This document shows, piece by piece, positions 54,309-64,000 of a stretch of 64,000 nt of DNA (its first letter is position 1; the number at the start of each line of letters is the position of its first letter). The position numbers and the translations under genes are program-made. The stretch is from NCBI RefSeq assembly GCF_027111315.2, contig NZ_CP114289.2:1-64000 (forward strand). The letters run 5' to 3'. This stretch comes from Flavobacterium limnophilum (lineage in GTDB: Bacteria > Bacteroidota > Bacteroidia > Flavobacteriales > Flavobacteriaceae). The notes under the pieces are model-generated. The model searched no databases. It saw nothing but the letters and a program-made list of their open reading frames with translations, and was not told the DNA's origin.

Positions 54309-55643
54309 TCACATTCCAAAAGGATAGGTTTCGGGAACCTGGTTTCCGTCCGGTTCAAGGTGTATGGGATGCAAGGCCGATGTTTGGTCAAGAAATATAA
54401 AGGCATCGTATCTTTTTGGCATGATGGACGGCACGTAGTTTCCGAATCTTTCGTGTTCGGGATTGTAGACCACGCCGATGGCGCGATGTCCAATGGGGGA
54501 AGCCACGCATTTTTCTTCCCTGATTTTGTGCATCAGCAACAATCGGTTTTTTCCTTGTGCTGCCTGATGGAAATCGTTTTCCCAACTTCCTTCGACGGCA
54601 TTGGGGATTTTTATTTTACGGGTTTCAGCGCCCCAACTTCTTGCCGCAACCACGCTTCCTTTGTAGGATCCAAAGCCCACGGCCACGACTCCGTCATTCG
54701 AAAATTGTTCTCTCAGCAATTGGCCTACATTGACCATTCCTTCCGATGCCATATCCGTGGCACGGGCATCGCCAATGTGGGTGTTGTGTTCCCAAACCAC
54801 TGTTTTGGCGGCATTGCCGTGGTATTTCATCAATCGTTGCAGGGTGGAGACCATGTGTTCGTCGCGGATGTTCCAGGATGCGGCGCCTCTTTTGATCATG
54901 GCGCGATAGTATTTTTCGGCATTTCTGGCCACGAAGGCATTTTGTTCCGTGCTCATCACGTTTTCGGCATCGGAATTGTAATTTTCGACCCTGCTTCTTA
55001 TTTCGGTCAGCAGGTTAATCACGTCCTTCTCGCACATTTCCGGTACAAAGGCCGAAGCCCTAGCATAGGTTTGTCCTTCGTCGTGGCCGTAAGGTTCGAA
55101 ACATTCCATTACTTTTTTGGCCAGTTCAAGTGCTTGCGGGTCGTTTTTTTGCAAGTATTGGATAATGGACTGCATTGATTCCCTGAAGCTGTAAACGTCG
55201 AGTCCGTAGAAACCCACTTTCATTTCGCGTGGGATTCCCGTGTTGTAGGTCTTGAGCCAGTCAATGAATGCGGCTATTTCCCAATTGGCCCACATCCATG
55301 TTGGCCAACGGTTAAAGTCTTTCAAGACCTCGTAAATGTCTTTTCCGGAATTCAGGTAGCCTTTTGCATACCGATTCAATCGATAGCAGTCCGGCCAATC
55401 CCCTTCGACTGCCACAAAGGCGAACCCTTTTTCTTGAATCAGTCTTTGGGTAATTTTTGCTCGCCAAGTGTAATATTCATGGGTTCCATGGGAGGCTTCT
55501 CCGAGCAGGACATATTTAGCATCGCCGATATAATCCATCAAGGGATCTAAATCTTCGCTGTTTTCGAGTGCGGATGAAGTTCTGCCCAATAATTCCGCCA
55601 CTTTGTTGGAATTGACGGAAAGGGTTGGGTTTGTTGTTTTCAT
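54309..55643 (-). CDS. Erythromycin-esterase-family protein
   Basis: The start at ATG 55643 (MKTTNPTLSVNSNKVAELLG) gives 444 residues without a signal peptide. Family markers are YVLLGEASHGTHEYYTWRAK (catalytic His/Glu region), FVAVEGDWPDCYRLNRY, VVWEHNTHIGDARATDM and the C-terminal PIGHRAIGVVYNPEHE. Ere enzymes hydrolyse the macrolide lactone, but many family members in environmental bacteria have other, unknown ester substrates. A resistance role cannot be claimed. It is a single gene between repeat-rich spacers. Confidence 0.85.
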   Translation of the reverse strand: MKTTNPTLSVNSNKVAELLGRTSSALENSEDLDPLMDYIGDAKYVLLGEASHGTHEYYTWRAKITQRLIQEKGFAFVAVEGDWPDCYRLNRYAKGYLNSGKDIYEVLKDFNRWPTWMWANWEIAAFIDWLKTYNTGIPREMKVGFYGLDVYSFRESMQSIIQYLQKNDPQALELAKKVMECFEPYGHDEGQTYARASAFVPEMCEKDVINLLTEIRSRVENYNSDAENVMSTEQNAFVARNAEKYYRAMIKRGAASWNIRDEHMVSTLQRLMKYHGNAAKTVVWEHNTHIGDARATDMASEGMVNVGQLLREQFSNDGVVAVGFGSYKGSVVAARSWGAETRKIKIPNAVEGSWENDFHQAAQGKNRLLLMHKIREEKCVASPIGHRAIGVVYNPEHERFGNYVPSIMPKRYDAFIFLDQTSALHPIHLEPDGNQVPETYPFGM

Positions 55644-55877
55644 TGTGTTTTGATTCTTGAATGATACGATTTCTGGTTTAAATAACAAAAAGAATTCAGG
55701 GCAGTCCAAAATTTAGTTTTAACGGTTGAAACCATCCATAAAGTTACGTTATATATTTGATAATCAGTAGTTTTTGATTTTGTTTTTTAAGATGTATAAG
55801 TGGAATTTTTTTAATCTGGAATATGGATTAAACAGGAGTTGCTATCTTCTTACAAAGTCACCATAAGGGTACCACAG

Positions 55878-56042
55878 CCATACACTATCCATACACTATC
55901 CATTCACTATCCATACACTATCCATACATTATCCATACATTATCCATACATTATCCATACATTATCCATACATTATCCATACATTATCCATACATTATCC
56001 ATACATTATCCATACACTATCCATACACTATCCATACACTAT
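55878..56042. repeat. 11-bp tandem array CCATACAnTAT, exactly 15 units (locus 4)
   Basis: 165 bp of unbroken 11-bp units, CCATACACTAT at both ends and CCATACATTAT in the middle (one unit CCATTCACTAT). The unit is the CTATCCATAC subtype seen at 6461-6493. It lies in the divergent spacer between the esterase-family gene and eno. A reading frame through it is an artefact. The stretch 56046-56320 shows nothing else. Confidence 0.95.
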
Positions 56043-56323
56043 CCATGACAGGGTGGTTTTGTGTTTGGTTGTGCTGGGGTCAAAAAGAAAGGTGGCGCAT
56101 TTTTATGTCCCTTTTGAATGGCTTTGAAAATGACAATTTGGGTGGGAGAGGCAAGAATAAGTATGGCTTGTTTTTTGGACTTTTTTTGCCAAAAACGGAA
56201 AATTGGAAAAGGATTTTGCCGAAATTGATTTTTTAACAGTCTAATGGTTTTATTTTTAACAAATTATAACGTTTTCGTTAATAACATTAGTCTTTTTTAT
56301 TAAATCATTATTACAGGATATAA

Positions 56324-56331
56324 TATCTTTG
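56324..56331 (+). promoter_or_regulatory. -7 box of the eno promoter
   Basis: TATCTTTG, 41 bases before the eno ATG. The -33 region is T-rich without a clean TTTG. Confidence 0.6.
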
Positions 56332-56336
56332 TGTGA

Positions 56337-57665
<1,329 letters not shown>

Positions 57666-57681
57666 GCACACGAATTTTATT

Positions 57682-57714
57682 AAAAAGCCATTTACGTAAA
57701 GTAAATGGCTTTTT
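57682..57714 (+). terminator. eno terminator
   Basis: AAAAAGCCATTTAC-GTAAA-GTAAATGGCTTTTT. Confidence 0.93.
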
Positions 57715-57771
57715 TTATGTCTTTTAACAATTTCCTTGCGAAATTCATTTTTTAATTTCATTTGAATTGAT

Positions 57772-57779
57772 TAGATTTG
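57772..57779 (+). promoter_or_regulatory. -7 box of the gltA promoter
   Basis: TAGATTTG, 37 bases before the gltA ATG; the -33 element is not clear. Confidence 0.5.
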
Positions 57780-57816
57780 GAGAATTATTATATAATAATT
57801 TATTACCAAAAACACT

Positions 57817-59100
57817 ATGTCAAAAACAGCAACACTAGAAATTGAGGGCAAAAAATACGAGTTGCCAATATTTATTGGAACCGAAAACGAAATGTCGATC
57901 GATATTAGCAAATTACGTGATTTATCAGGGGCAATCACGTTGGATCAAGGATATAAAAACACGGGCGCCTGCAAAAGCGAAATTACTTTTCTTGACGGTG
58001 AAGAAGGGATTTTGCATTATAGAGGGTATTCCATCGAAGAATTGGCAGACAAGGCCGGTTTCCTTGAAGTGTGTTTTTTGTTGATTTTTGGAGAATTGCC
58101 CACGGTTGCCCAATTGGAGGAATTTGAAGCGCATATCAGAAAATACACCTTGGTTAACGAGGAGATGAAAAGCATCATTGACGGCTTCCCCACGACGGCC
58201 CACCCAATGGGGGTATTGTCGGCCTTGACCAGTGCGTTGATTGCTTTCAATCCAAAAGCGGTTAATCCAGAGCATGAAGACGAATTGTATGAAGCGGTTT
58301 GTAAATTGATGGGTAAATTCCTTGTCATTGCATCCTGGACCTACAGAAAAAGTTTGGGTTATCCTTTGAATTATTACGACAATACCATAGGATATGTCGA
58401 GAATTTCATGCAATTGATGTTTAAATTGCCGACAGAGCCTTATAAAGCCAATCCAGTGATTGTGGAAGCTTTGGATAAATTGTTTATCCTGCATGCCGAT
58501 CACGAGCAAAACTGTTCCACTTCGACAGTGAGAATGGTAGGTTCGTCACATGCCGGGTTGTTTGCCTCGGTTTCGGCAGGAATTTCGGCCCTTTGGGGAC
58601 CATTGCATGGAGGAGCCAACCAGGCTGTTCTTGAAATGCTGGAAGAAATCCAAAACAATGGTGGAGATGCCGACAAGTATATAGCCAAAGCCAAAGACAA
58701 AAACGATCCTTTTCGATTGATGGGTTTTGGTCACCGTGTCTATAAAAATTTCGATCCAAGAGCCAGAATCATCAAAAAAGCGGCCGACGAAGTGTTGAAT
58801 ACCTTGGGTGTGGACGATCCTATTTTGGCCATTGCCAAAAAACTGGAAAAAGCAGCACTGGAAGACGAGTATTTCGTGTCCAGAAAATTGTATCCCAACG
58901 TAGATTTCTATTCTGGAATCATCTACAGGGCATTGGGGATTCCGACCGACATGTTTACCGTAATGTTTGCCATAGGCCGATTGCCGGGTTGGATAGCACA
59001 ATGGAAAGAAATGAGGCTGAACAAAGAGCCAATAGGAAGACCAAGACAGGTTTATACCGGTTCTCCTTTGAGAGCGTTCAAGGAATTTGACAAGCGATAA
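57817..59100 (+). CDS. gltA: Citrate synthase
   Basis: The 427-residue hexameric-type enzyme condenses acetyl-CoA and oxaloacetate at the entry to the TCA cycle. Catalytic residues lie in SSHAGLFASVSAGISALWGP followed by LHGGANQ (first His), GFGHRVYKNFDPRA (second His) and YPNVDFYSGIIYRALGIP (Asp). The N-terminal small beta domain and LDGEEGILHYRGYSIEELA are typical of type II. It is followed by a terminator. Confidence 0.97.
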   Translation: MSKTATLEIEGKKYELPIFIGTENEMSIDISKLRDLSGAITLDQGYKNTGACKSEITFLDGEEGILHYRGYSIEELADKAGFLEVCFLLIFGELPTVAQLEEFEAHIRKYTLVNEEMKSIIDGFPTTAHPMGVLSALTSALIAFNPKAVNPEHEDELYEAVCKLMGKFLVIASWTYRKSLGYPLNYYDNTIGYVENFMQLMFKLPTEPYKANPVIVEALDKLFILHADHEQNCSTSTVRMVGSSHAGLFASVSAGISALWGPLHGGANQAVLEMLEEIQNNGGDADKYIAKAKDKNDPFRLMGFGHRVYKNFDPRARIIKKAADEVLNTLGVDDPILAIAKKLEKAALEDEYFVSRKLYPNVDFYSGIIYRALGIPTDMFTVMFAIGRLPGWIAQWKEMRLNKEPIGRPRQVYTGSPLRAFKEFDKR

Positions 59101-59110
59101 ATTTCAATAG

Positions 59111-59141
59111 AAAAAAGCCCCGCCATTTGCGGGGCTTTTTT
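59111..59141 (+). terminator. gltA terminator
   Basis: AAAAAAGCCCCGC-CATTT-GCGGGGCTTTTTT. Its T-run leads into the TATCTTTG -7 box of the next gene. Confidence 0.95.
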
Positions 59142-59149
59142 TATCTTTG
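59142..59149 (+). promoter_or_regulatory. -7 box of the amidinotransferase-family gene
   Basis: TATCTTTG directly after the gltA terminator, 45 bases before the ATG at 59195. Confidence 0.55.
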
Positions 59150-59194
59150 GCACAATAGCGTCGCAAACTGACGAAGTAAAAGCCCATATTGAAA

Positions 59195-60109
59195 ATGCTG
59201 GAATTAAACATCAATAACGAAACCTCCCGGCTGCGTGCCGTTGTTCTGGGGTCTGCGAGCAGTAATGGCCCCACCCCAAAGAGGGAGGAAGCCTATGACC
59301 CCAAATCATTGGAGCATATCTTGGCGGGCACCTATCCCAAAGAGGCGGACATGGTATTGGAAATGGAAGCCTTCCATCGGGTTTTGTGCCACTATGGCGT
59401 GAGCGTTTTTCGTCCGGAACCAATAGAAAATTACAACCAGATATTTGTGAGGGACATTGGTTTCGTGATTGGCGATGTTTTCGTTAAATCGAATATTTTG
59501 CCGGACAGGGAACGTGAATTGGATGCCATTCAATACATCATTGACCAAATTGACCCCAAAAAAGTGGTTCGTCCTCCCGAAGCGGTACATATTGAAGGCG
59601 GTGACGTGATGCTGTGGAAGGATTATATTTTTATAGGCACCTATAAGGGGAGTGATTACAAGGATTATATCACCGCCAGGACAAACCAGGAAGGGGTGCG
59701 CTACATCAAGGAATTGTTTCCCGATAAAAAAGTCAAGGAGTTTGATTTGATAAAATCAAAAATTGATGCCCGGGACAATGCCCTGCATCTGGATTGTTGT
59801 TTTCAACCCGTTGGCGAAAATAAAGCAATAATTTACAAAAGAGGCTTTCGTGAAGAAGCCGATTACCTCTTTCTCGTGCATCTTTTTGGGGCAGAAAACC
59901 TGTTTCATATCACCAGAAAAGAAATGTATGACATGAATTCCAATGTTTTTTCCATCGCTACCGATGTGGTTGTTTCCGAGAGAAAGTTTAAGCGCCTCAA
60001 TAAATGGCTGCGAGCCCATGGTTTTGTGGTAGAAGAAATTCCATACGCCGAAATCGCCAAGCAAGAAGGATTGTTGCGCTGTTCGACCTTGCCTTTGATT
60101 AGAGAATAG
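59195..60109 (+). CDS. Arginine deiminase / dimethylargininase superfamily protein
   Basis: The start at ATG 59195 (MLELNINNETSRLRAVVLGS) gives 304 residues; a TTG two codons earlier is less likely. Markers of the guanidino-modifying fold: an N-terminal arginine-binding NQIFVRDIGFVIGD, then HIEGGDV, DNALHLDCCF (catalytic His) and a C-terminal GLLRCSTLPLIRE with the nucleophilic Cys. It probably hydrolyses or transfers the amidino group of arginine or a derivative. It lies beside ctlX, a relative, so the pair may serve the same pathway. Confidence 0.82.
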   Translation: MLELNINNETSRLRAVVLGSASSNGPTPKREEAYDPKSLEHILAGTYPKEADMVLEMEAFHRVLCHYGVSVFRPEPIENYNQIFVRDIGFVIGDVFVKSNILPDRERELDAIQYIIDQIDPKKVVRPPEAVHIEGGDVMLWKDYIFIGTYKGSDYKDYITARTNQEGVRYIKELFPDKKVKEFDLIKSKIDARDNALHLDCCFQPVGENKAIIYKRGFREEADYLFLVHLFGAENLFHITRKEMYDMNSNVFSIATDVVVSERKFKRLNKWLRAHGFVVEEIPYAEIAKQEGLLRCSTLPLIRE

Positions 60110-60184
60110 AAATAATTGTTTCAGGTTTAAAGTTTCAAGTTGCTCAACCTGGAACTTTAGACCTGAAACTTTAAACTAAATAAA

Positions 60185-61126
60185 ATGAACCAAACTACCA
60201 ACTCCGTCTTGATGATTCGTCCCGTGGCGTTCCGAATGAACGAACAAACGGCCGTAAACAATTATTACCAACAAGTGCTGGATACTTTATCGCCAGCAAC
60301 CGTGAACGCCAAAGCGCAAGAAGAGTTTGATGCCTTCGTGACTAAATTGCGAATTGTGGGCGTCAATGTCATTGTTGTTGACGACAGTCCGTCTCCAGAC
60401 ACGCCCGACAGTATTTTTCCGAACAACTGGATTTCCTTCCACGAAAACGGTGACGTGGTTTTGTACCCCATGTTTGCCGAGAACCGTCGTGGGGAACGTC
60501 GCGACGATGTTTTGGATATTCTGGAAGACCATGGTTTTGTCATCAACGAAATCATGGATTACACTTCTGCCGAAGAAGACGGTTTTTATCTCGAAGGTAC
60601 CGGCAGCGTTGTTTTGGACCGGGAAAACGGCAAAGCCTATTGCGCCTTGTCGCCTCGTGCCGATGAAGAGCTGTTCATTGAATTCTGTGAAGATTTTGAG
60701 TATTCTCCAGTGATTTTCGAAGCCTTCCAAACCGTGAATGGAGAACGAAAATTGATTTACCACACCAACGTGATGCTGTGCATAGGGGATACCTTTGCCG
60801 TGATTTGTGCCGAAAGCATCGACGACAAGAAAGAAAGAAAAATGGTTTTGGACAGTTTGAGAGGCGACGGAAAGGAAATTATCCTGATCAGCGAAGCCCA
60901 AGTCAACTGTTTTGCCGGGAATATGCTTGAAGTCCTTGGGACGGATGACAGACGGTATTTGGTGATGAGCAGTTCGGCCTATCAAAGCCTGACCAAAAAG
61001 CAAATTGCCCAACTCGAAGAACACCTGACTATTTTGAGTTCCAGTCTGGATACCATCGAAGCCTGCGGTGGAGGTAGTGCCCGATGCATGCTGGCGGAGG
61101 TTTTCTTGCCGAAAGAGGAGGAATAG
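60185..61126 (+). CDS. ctlX: Citrulline-utilization hydrolase type (CtlX) of the arginine-deiminase superfamily
   Basis: 313 residues. VLMIRPVAFRMNEQTAVNNY at the N-terminus, PDSIFPNNWISFHENGDVVL, MDYTSAEEDGFYLEGTGSVV, YHTNVMLCIGD (catalytic His) and ACGGGSARCMLAEVFLP (nucleophilic Cys) are the pattern of the CtlX group described from Francisella. The enzyme is a hydrolase of a ureido or guanidino substrate, probably citrulline. It lies 75 bases downstream of the paralogue-like gene, with a spacer of TTTCAGGTTTAAAG words. Confidence 0.85.
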   Translation: MNQTTNSVLMIRPVAFRMNEQTAVNNYYQQVLDTLSPATVNAKAQEEFDAFVTKLRIVGVNVIVVDDSPSPDTPDSIFPNNWISFHENGDVVLYPMFAENRRGERRDDVLDILEDHGFVINEIMDYTSAEEDGFYLEGTGSVVLDRENGKAYCALSPRADEELFIEFCEDFEYSPVIFEAFQTVNGERKLIYHTNVMLCIGDTFAVICAESIDDKKERKMVLDSLRGDGKEIILISEAQVNCFAGNMLEVLGTDDRRYLVMSSSAYQSLTKKQIAQLEEHLTILSSSLDTIEACGGGSARCMLAEVFLPKEEE

Positions 61127-61139
61127 TCGCGGTTGGTAA

Positions 61140-62775
61140 GTGTTGTTGGATTGATTGATGGCGTGGTTGATTTGAGCAATGGATAGGAGTAATAGCGGTG
61201 ATCAATAGATTGGAGCAACTTAGATGAGCAATGGATGTGATTTCTCCCGTTGGTCGAAATGACACGGGAGGGATGGGAGTAATGGAAGGGAGCTAAGGAT
61301 TGGAGCAACTTAGGTGAGCAATGGATGTGATTTCTCCCGTTGGTCGAAATGACACGGGGAGGGATGGGAGTAATGCAAGGAGCAATTTAGGTGAGCAATG
61401 GATGTGAGCGATAGTCGTGAGCAATAGATGTGAGCAACTTAGGTGAGCAACTTAGGTGAGCAACTTAGGTGAGCAATGGATGTGATTTCTCCCGTTGGTC
61501 GAAATGACACGGGAGGGATGGGAGTGATAGCCGTGAGCAACAGATTGGAGCAACAGATTGGAGCAACTTAGGTGAGCAATGGATGTGATTTCTCTCGTTG
61601 GTCGAAATGACACGGGAGGGGGGCAATGGATGGGAGCAACTAAGGTGAGCAATGGATGTGAGCAACAAAGGTGAGCAATGGATGTGATTTCTCCCGCTGG
61701 TCGAAATGACACGGGGAGGGATGGGAGTGATAGCCGTGAGCAACAGATTGGAGCAACAGATTGGAGCAACTTAGGTGAGCAATGGATGTGATTTCTCCCG
61801 TTGGTCGAAATGACACGGGGAGGGATGGGAGTGATAGCCGTGAGCAACAGATTGGAGCAACAGATTGGAGCAACTTAGGTGAGCAATGGATGTGATTTCT
61901 CCCGTTGGTCGAAATGACACGAAAAAATCAAATGACACGAAATAATGAAATGACACGGAAGAAGGGAATGACACAGGAAAAGAGGAATGACAAGAGAAAT
62001 GAAATATTGGAGTGGAGAGTGATTGATTGGAGCAATGGATGTGAGCGATAGTCGTGAGCAATAGATGTGAGCAACTTAGGTGAGCAATGGATGTGATTTC
62101 TCCCGTTGGTCGAAATGACACGGGAGGGAGGGAGCAATGGAAGGAGCAACTTAGGTGAGCAATGGGATGTGGGCAATGGATGGGAGCAACTAAGGTGAGC
62201 AATGGATGTGATTTCTCCCGTTGGTCGAAATGACACGGGGAGGGATGGGAGTGATAGCCGTGAGCAACAGATTGGAGCAACAGATTGGAGCAACTTAGGT
62301 GAGCAATGGATGTGATTTCTCCCGTTGGTCGAAATGACACGGGGAGGGATGGGAGTGATAGCCGTGAGCAACAGATTGGAGCAACTTAGGTGAGCAATGG
62401 ATGTGATTTCTCCCGTTGGTCGAAATGACACGAAAAAATCAAATGACACGAAATAATGAAATGACACGGAAGAAGGGAATGACACAGGAAAAGAGGAATG
62501 ACAAGAGAAATGAAATATTGGAGTGGAGAGTGATTGATTGGAGCAATGGATGTGAGCGATAGTCGTGAGCAATAGATGTGAGCAACTTAGGTGAGCAATG
62601 GATGTGATTTCTCCCGTTGGTCGAAATGACACGAAAAAATCAAATGACACGAAAAAATCAAATGACACGGAAGAAGGGAATGACACAGGAAGAAGGGAAT
62701 GACACGAAAAAACAAATGACACGAAATAATGAAATTACACGGGAAAAGAGGAATGACACGAAATAATGAAATTTT
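61140..62775. repeat. 1.6-kb noncoding repeat cluster of 13-bp and 29-bp units
   Basis: Twelve copies of a ~29-bp box (TGTGATTTCTCCCGTTGGTC plus GAAATGACAC) are separated by runs of a 13-bp unit, GAGCAACTTAGGT or GAGCAACAGATTG, and by GACACGAAATAATGAAAT words. A ~250-bp segment at 61861-62112 is duplicated almost exactly at 62372-62623 (offset 511). Open frames on the minus strand are products of the periodicity (Cys/His/Ser-rich, no start signals). No gene is supported here. Confidence 0.93.
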
Positions 62776-62851
62776 ATAATCCATGTCTTTAGGGCAAATT
62801 GTTGGTGCCTGTTTGGATTTATGATTCGTGGACAAAGTTGTGTGGGCCAGG

Positions 62852-62881
62852 TTTGTGGTAGTGTAGTTTTTTGTACTTTTG
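62852..62881 (+). promoter_or_regulatory. Promoter of the CoA-binding-protein gene, probably leaderless
   Basis: TTTG (62852-62855) - N18 - TACTTTTG (62874-62881). The ATG at 62886 is 4 bases after the -7 box, about where transcription should start. Confidence 0.7.
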
Positions 62882-62885
62882 TGGA

Positions 62886-63251
62886 ATGAAAAATAAAAAA
62901 ACATTGGTTCTCGGTGCGAGCACGAAACCAGATAGATATGCCTATATGGCCATCACCAAGCTTGTTGAAAAAGGACACCCGGTTCTTGCCATTGGGCAAA
63001 ATGCGGGCGAAGTGGCGGGAGTGAAAATTCAAACCAAGGCCATTCCCCTCAAAAATATTGACACGGTTACTTTGTATTTGAACCCGGCTCGCCAACGTGA
63101 TTACTACAATTACATCGTGGAAGCGAAACCCAAACGCGTAATTTTTAATCCCGGCACCGAAAACCCGGAGTTCTACCAGTTGCTGCAATTGAATGACATC
63201 AAGGTAGAAGTGGCATGCACCTTGGTGCTGTTGACCACAAGCCAGTATTAG
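62886..63251 (+). CDS. CoA-binding (YccU-like) Rossmann protein
   Basis: 121 residues from ATG 62886 (MKNKKTLVLGASTKPDRYAY). The Rossmann loop LVLGAS, HPVLAIGQNAG and RVIFNPGTENPEF followed by VEVACTLVLL match the CoA-binding domain family related to succinyl-CoA ligase alpha. The role is unknown, possibly CoA or nucleotide sensing. The in-frame TTG five codons upstream would place the start inside the -7 box and is rejected. It lies immediately after the repeat cluster. Confidence 0.85.
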   Translation: MKNKKTLVLGASTKPDRYAYMAITKLVEKGHPVLAIGQNAGEVAGVKIQTKAIPLKNIDTVTLYLNPARQRDYYNYIVEAKPKRVIFNPGTENPEFYQLLQLNDIKVEVACTLVLLTTSQY

Positions 63252-63426
63252 TTCAATGTTTTTAGAGAAAAACAAGGCTTTAATCTAAAAGGGCGTTTCT
63301 TTTATTTTCGAATCAAGTGCCGACGGGTTTTTGGAGTGTTTCTAATCCATAAAAGTTTCCTTTTTTTTAAGTATTGGACGTCCCTGCGATTTCCGAGCGG
63401 GTATTTTTTTTTATAAAAACACATGC

Positions 63427-63473
63427 AAATGAGGAAAGCCGTAAAGAAGTGGTTTTTTTTGGTTGCACTTTTG
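63427..63473 (+). promoter_or_regulatory. Second copy of the AAATGAGGAAARCCGTAAA box with -7-like element
   Basis: The box (63427-63445) is followed after exactly 20 bases by CACTTTTG (63466-63473), matching 20855-20901 in box and spacing. No gene follows until 63820. A later TATATTTG (63650-63657) is another possible -7 box for the fucose-synthase gene. The rest of the 63252-63819 spacer shows no gene. Confidence 0.45.
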
Positions 63474-63819
63474 TCCCTTTTTTAAAAGGATGGAATGAAA
63501 TTTTAAATTGTGGATTCTGAGAACTCGACAATCAAGACAATTCAAGTGGTTTATGGAGGTGTTGGATCCGAGCTTGTTTAATTGCCAACTTTTATGTTAT
63601 TTTTTGTAAGTAATAGTAGGTTTGGGTTTCAAAACCGATGCTACTTAGCTATATTTGCAAACTGAAATTTCATCCTTTTTCTGATCACTACCCGTGAGTT
63701 GGAAGGGCGAAGCCGTTGAGTATGGTGCGGGTTTTTGGATAGTCGTCTAAATTGGAGGGTTTTATCCTGTAAATAAAAAAAACAATTCCTACTTGTTAAA
63801 TTAATAAATTAAGAATTTT

Positions 63820-64000
63820 ATGGATAAAAATAGTAAAATTTACATAGCAGGCCACAACGGCATGGTGGGTTCCGCCATCTGGAGAACACTTTCGGCCAAA
63901 GGATACACCAATTTGATTGGAGCATCGAGTTCGTTATTGGATTTGAGAAACCAACAAGCCGTAAAAGCGTATTTTGCCCAAGAAAAGCCGGAAGTTGTTA
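63820..64000 (+). CDS. fcl: GDP-L-fucose synthase, 5' part
   Basis: Sixty codons are present before the window ends. The N-terminus MDKNSKIYIAGHNGMVGSAI with the NADP-binding GxxGxxG and the later SSSLLDLRNQQAVKAYF match GDP-4-keto-6-deoxymannose epimerase/reductase (Fcl/WcaG). The enzyme makes GDP-fucose for surface polysaccharide, so a capsule or O-antigen locus probably starts here. The leader is long (>150 bases). Confidence 0.88.
   Translation, partial: MDKNSKIYIAGHNGMVGSAIWRTLSAKGYTNLIGASSSLLDLRNQQAVKAYFAQEKPEVV

Noticed and set aside
54303-55178. 291-codon open frame antisense to the esterase-family gene
   Set aside because: Shadow frame; the minus-strand gene has clear conserved motifs.
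55839-56048. Open frame of Tyr-Thr-Ile-His repeats
   Set aside because: An 11-bp tandem array read in frame; a repeat length not divisible by three simply cycles through frames without stops.
56045-56236. 63-codon open frame after the 11-bp array
   Set aside because: No promoter, no similarity and Trp/Gly/Phe-rich composition; nothing to distinguish it from chance.
61140-62775. CRISPR array
   Set aside because: The 29-bp boxes recur, but the material between them is itself repetitive rather than unique spacers, distances vary widely, and no cas gene is near.
61452-62904. Several minus-strand open frames (up to 264 codons) rich in Cys, His and Ser
   Set aside because: They are produced by the periodic repeat cluster, repeat the same peptide words, overlap each other in different frames and lack any promoter or family similarity.

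Overview
The window is chromosomal DNA of a Bacteroidota bacterium of the family Flavobacteriaceae, most likely Flavobacterium or a close relative. The evidence is AT-rich DNA; SusC/SusD outer-membrane proteins; a type IX secretion C-terminal domain; promoters of the form TTTG-N18-20-TAnnTTTG; near absence of Shine-Dalgarno sites; and family-typical gene orders such as rpsU-xerC-hpf-tRNAs-tuf-tRNA-Trp-secE-nusG-rplKAJL-rpoBC-DUF3467.

Layout. 1-6.2 kb: the 3' end of moeA, a secreted esterase, two hypothetical genes, a collapsed cytochrome-c peroxidase relic, and a giant type IX-secreted modular protein. 6.8-12.4 kb: a tightly packed molybdenum-cofactor operon (modE regulator, TSUP transporter, mobA, moaD, moeB-rhodanese, moaE, moaC/moaB fusion, moaA) behind a palindrome that overlaps the promoter. 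12.4-14.3 kb: a two-gene ABC-type ATPase plus PD-(D/E)XK-like nuclease module, the best candidate for an undescribed (defence-like) system. 14.3-20.6 kb: lysS, a lipoprotein, lipB, rnhB, porin. 21-27.3 kb: an orphan SusC/SusD pair with a LacI-type operator at its promoter. 27.4-33.7 kb: exonuclease, DUF2851, PspC-like protein, amino-acid permease, helix-hairpin-helix protein, acyl-CoA dehydrogenase. 34.2-49.4 kb: the translation/transcription core, with four tRNAs. 49.6-56 kb: small secreted or membrane proteins, a frameshifted secreted-protein relic with the same promoter/operator as susC, prfC, and an erythromycin-esterase-family gene. 56.4-61.1 kb: eno, gltA and two arginine-deiminase-superfamily enzymes. 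61.1-62.8 kb: a 1.6 kb noncoding repeat cluster. 62.9-64 kb: a CoA-binding protein and the start of a GDP-fucose synthase gene.

The most unusual content lies between the genes. An 11-bp phased CTAT repeat occurs at four loci. REP-like palindromes appear in the rpoB-rpoC spacer, and one is translated inside MoaE. A 194-bp element has 20-bp inverted ends and a 9-bp target duplication. The cluster at 61-62.8 kb is built from 13-bp and 29-bp units. Regulatory sites can be read from Bacteroidota promoter syntax: a ModE-type operator over its own -7 box, a repeated LacI-type operator, a repeated possible activator box, and a perfect Shine-Dalgarno site on rpsU alone.
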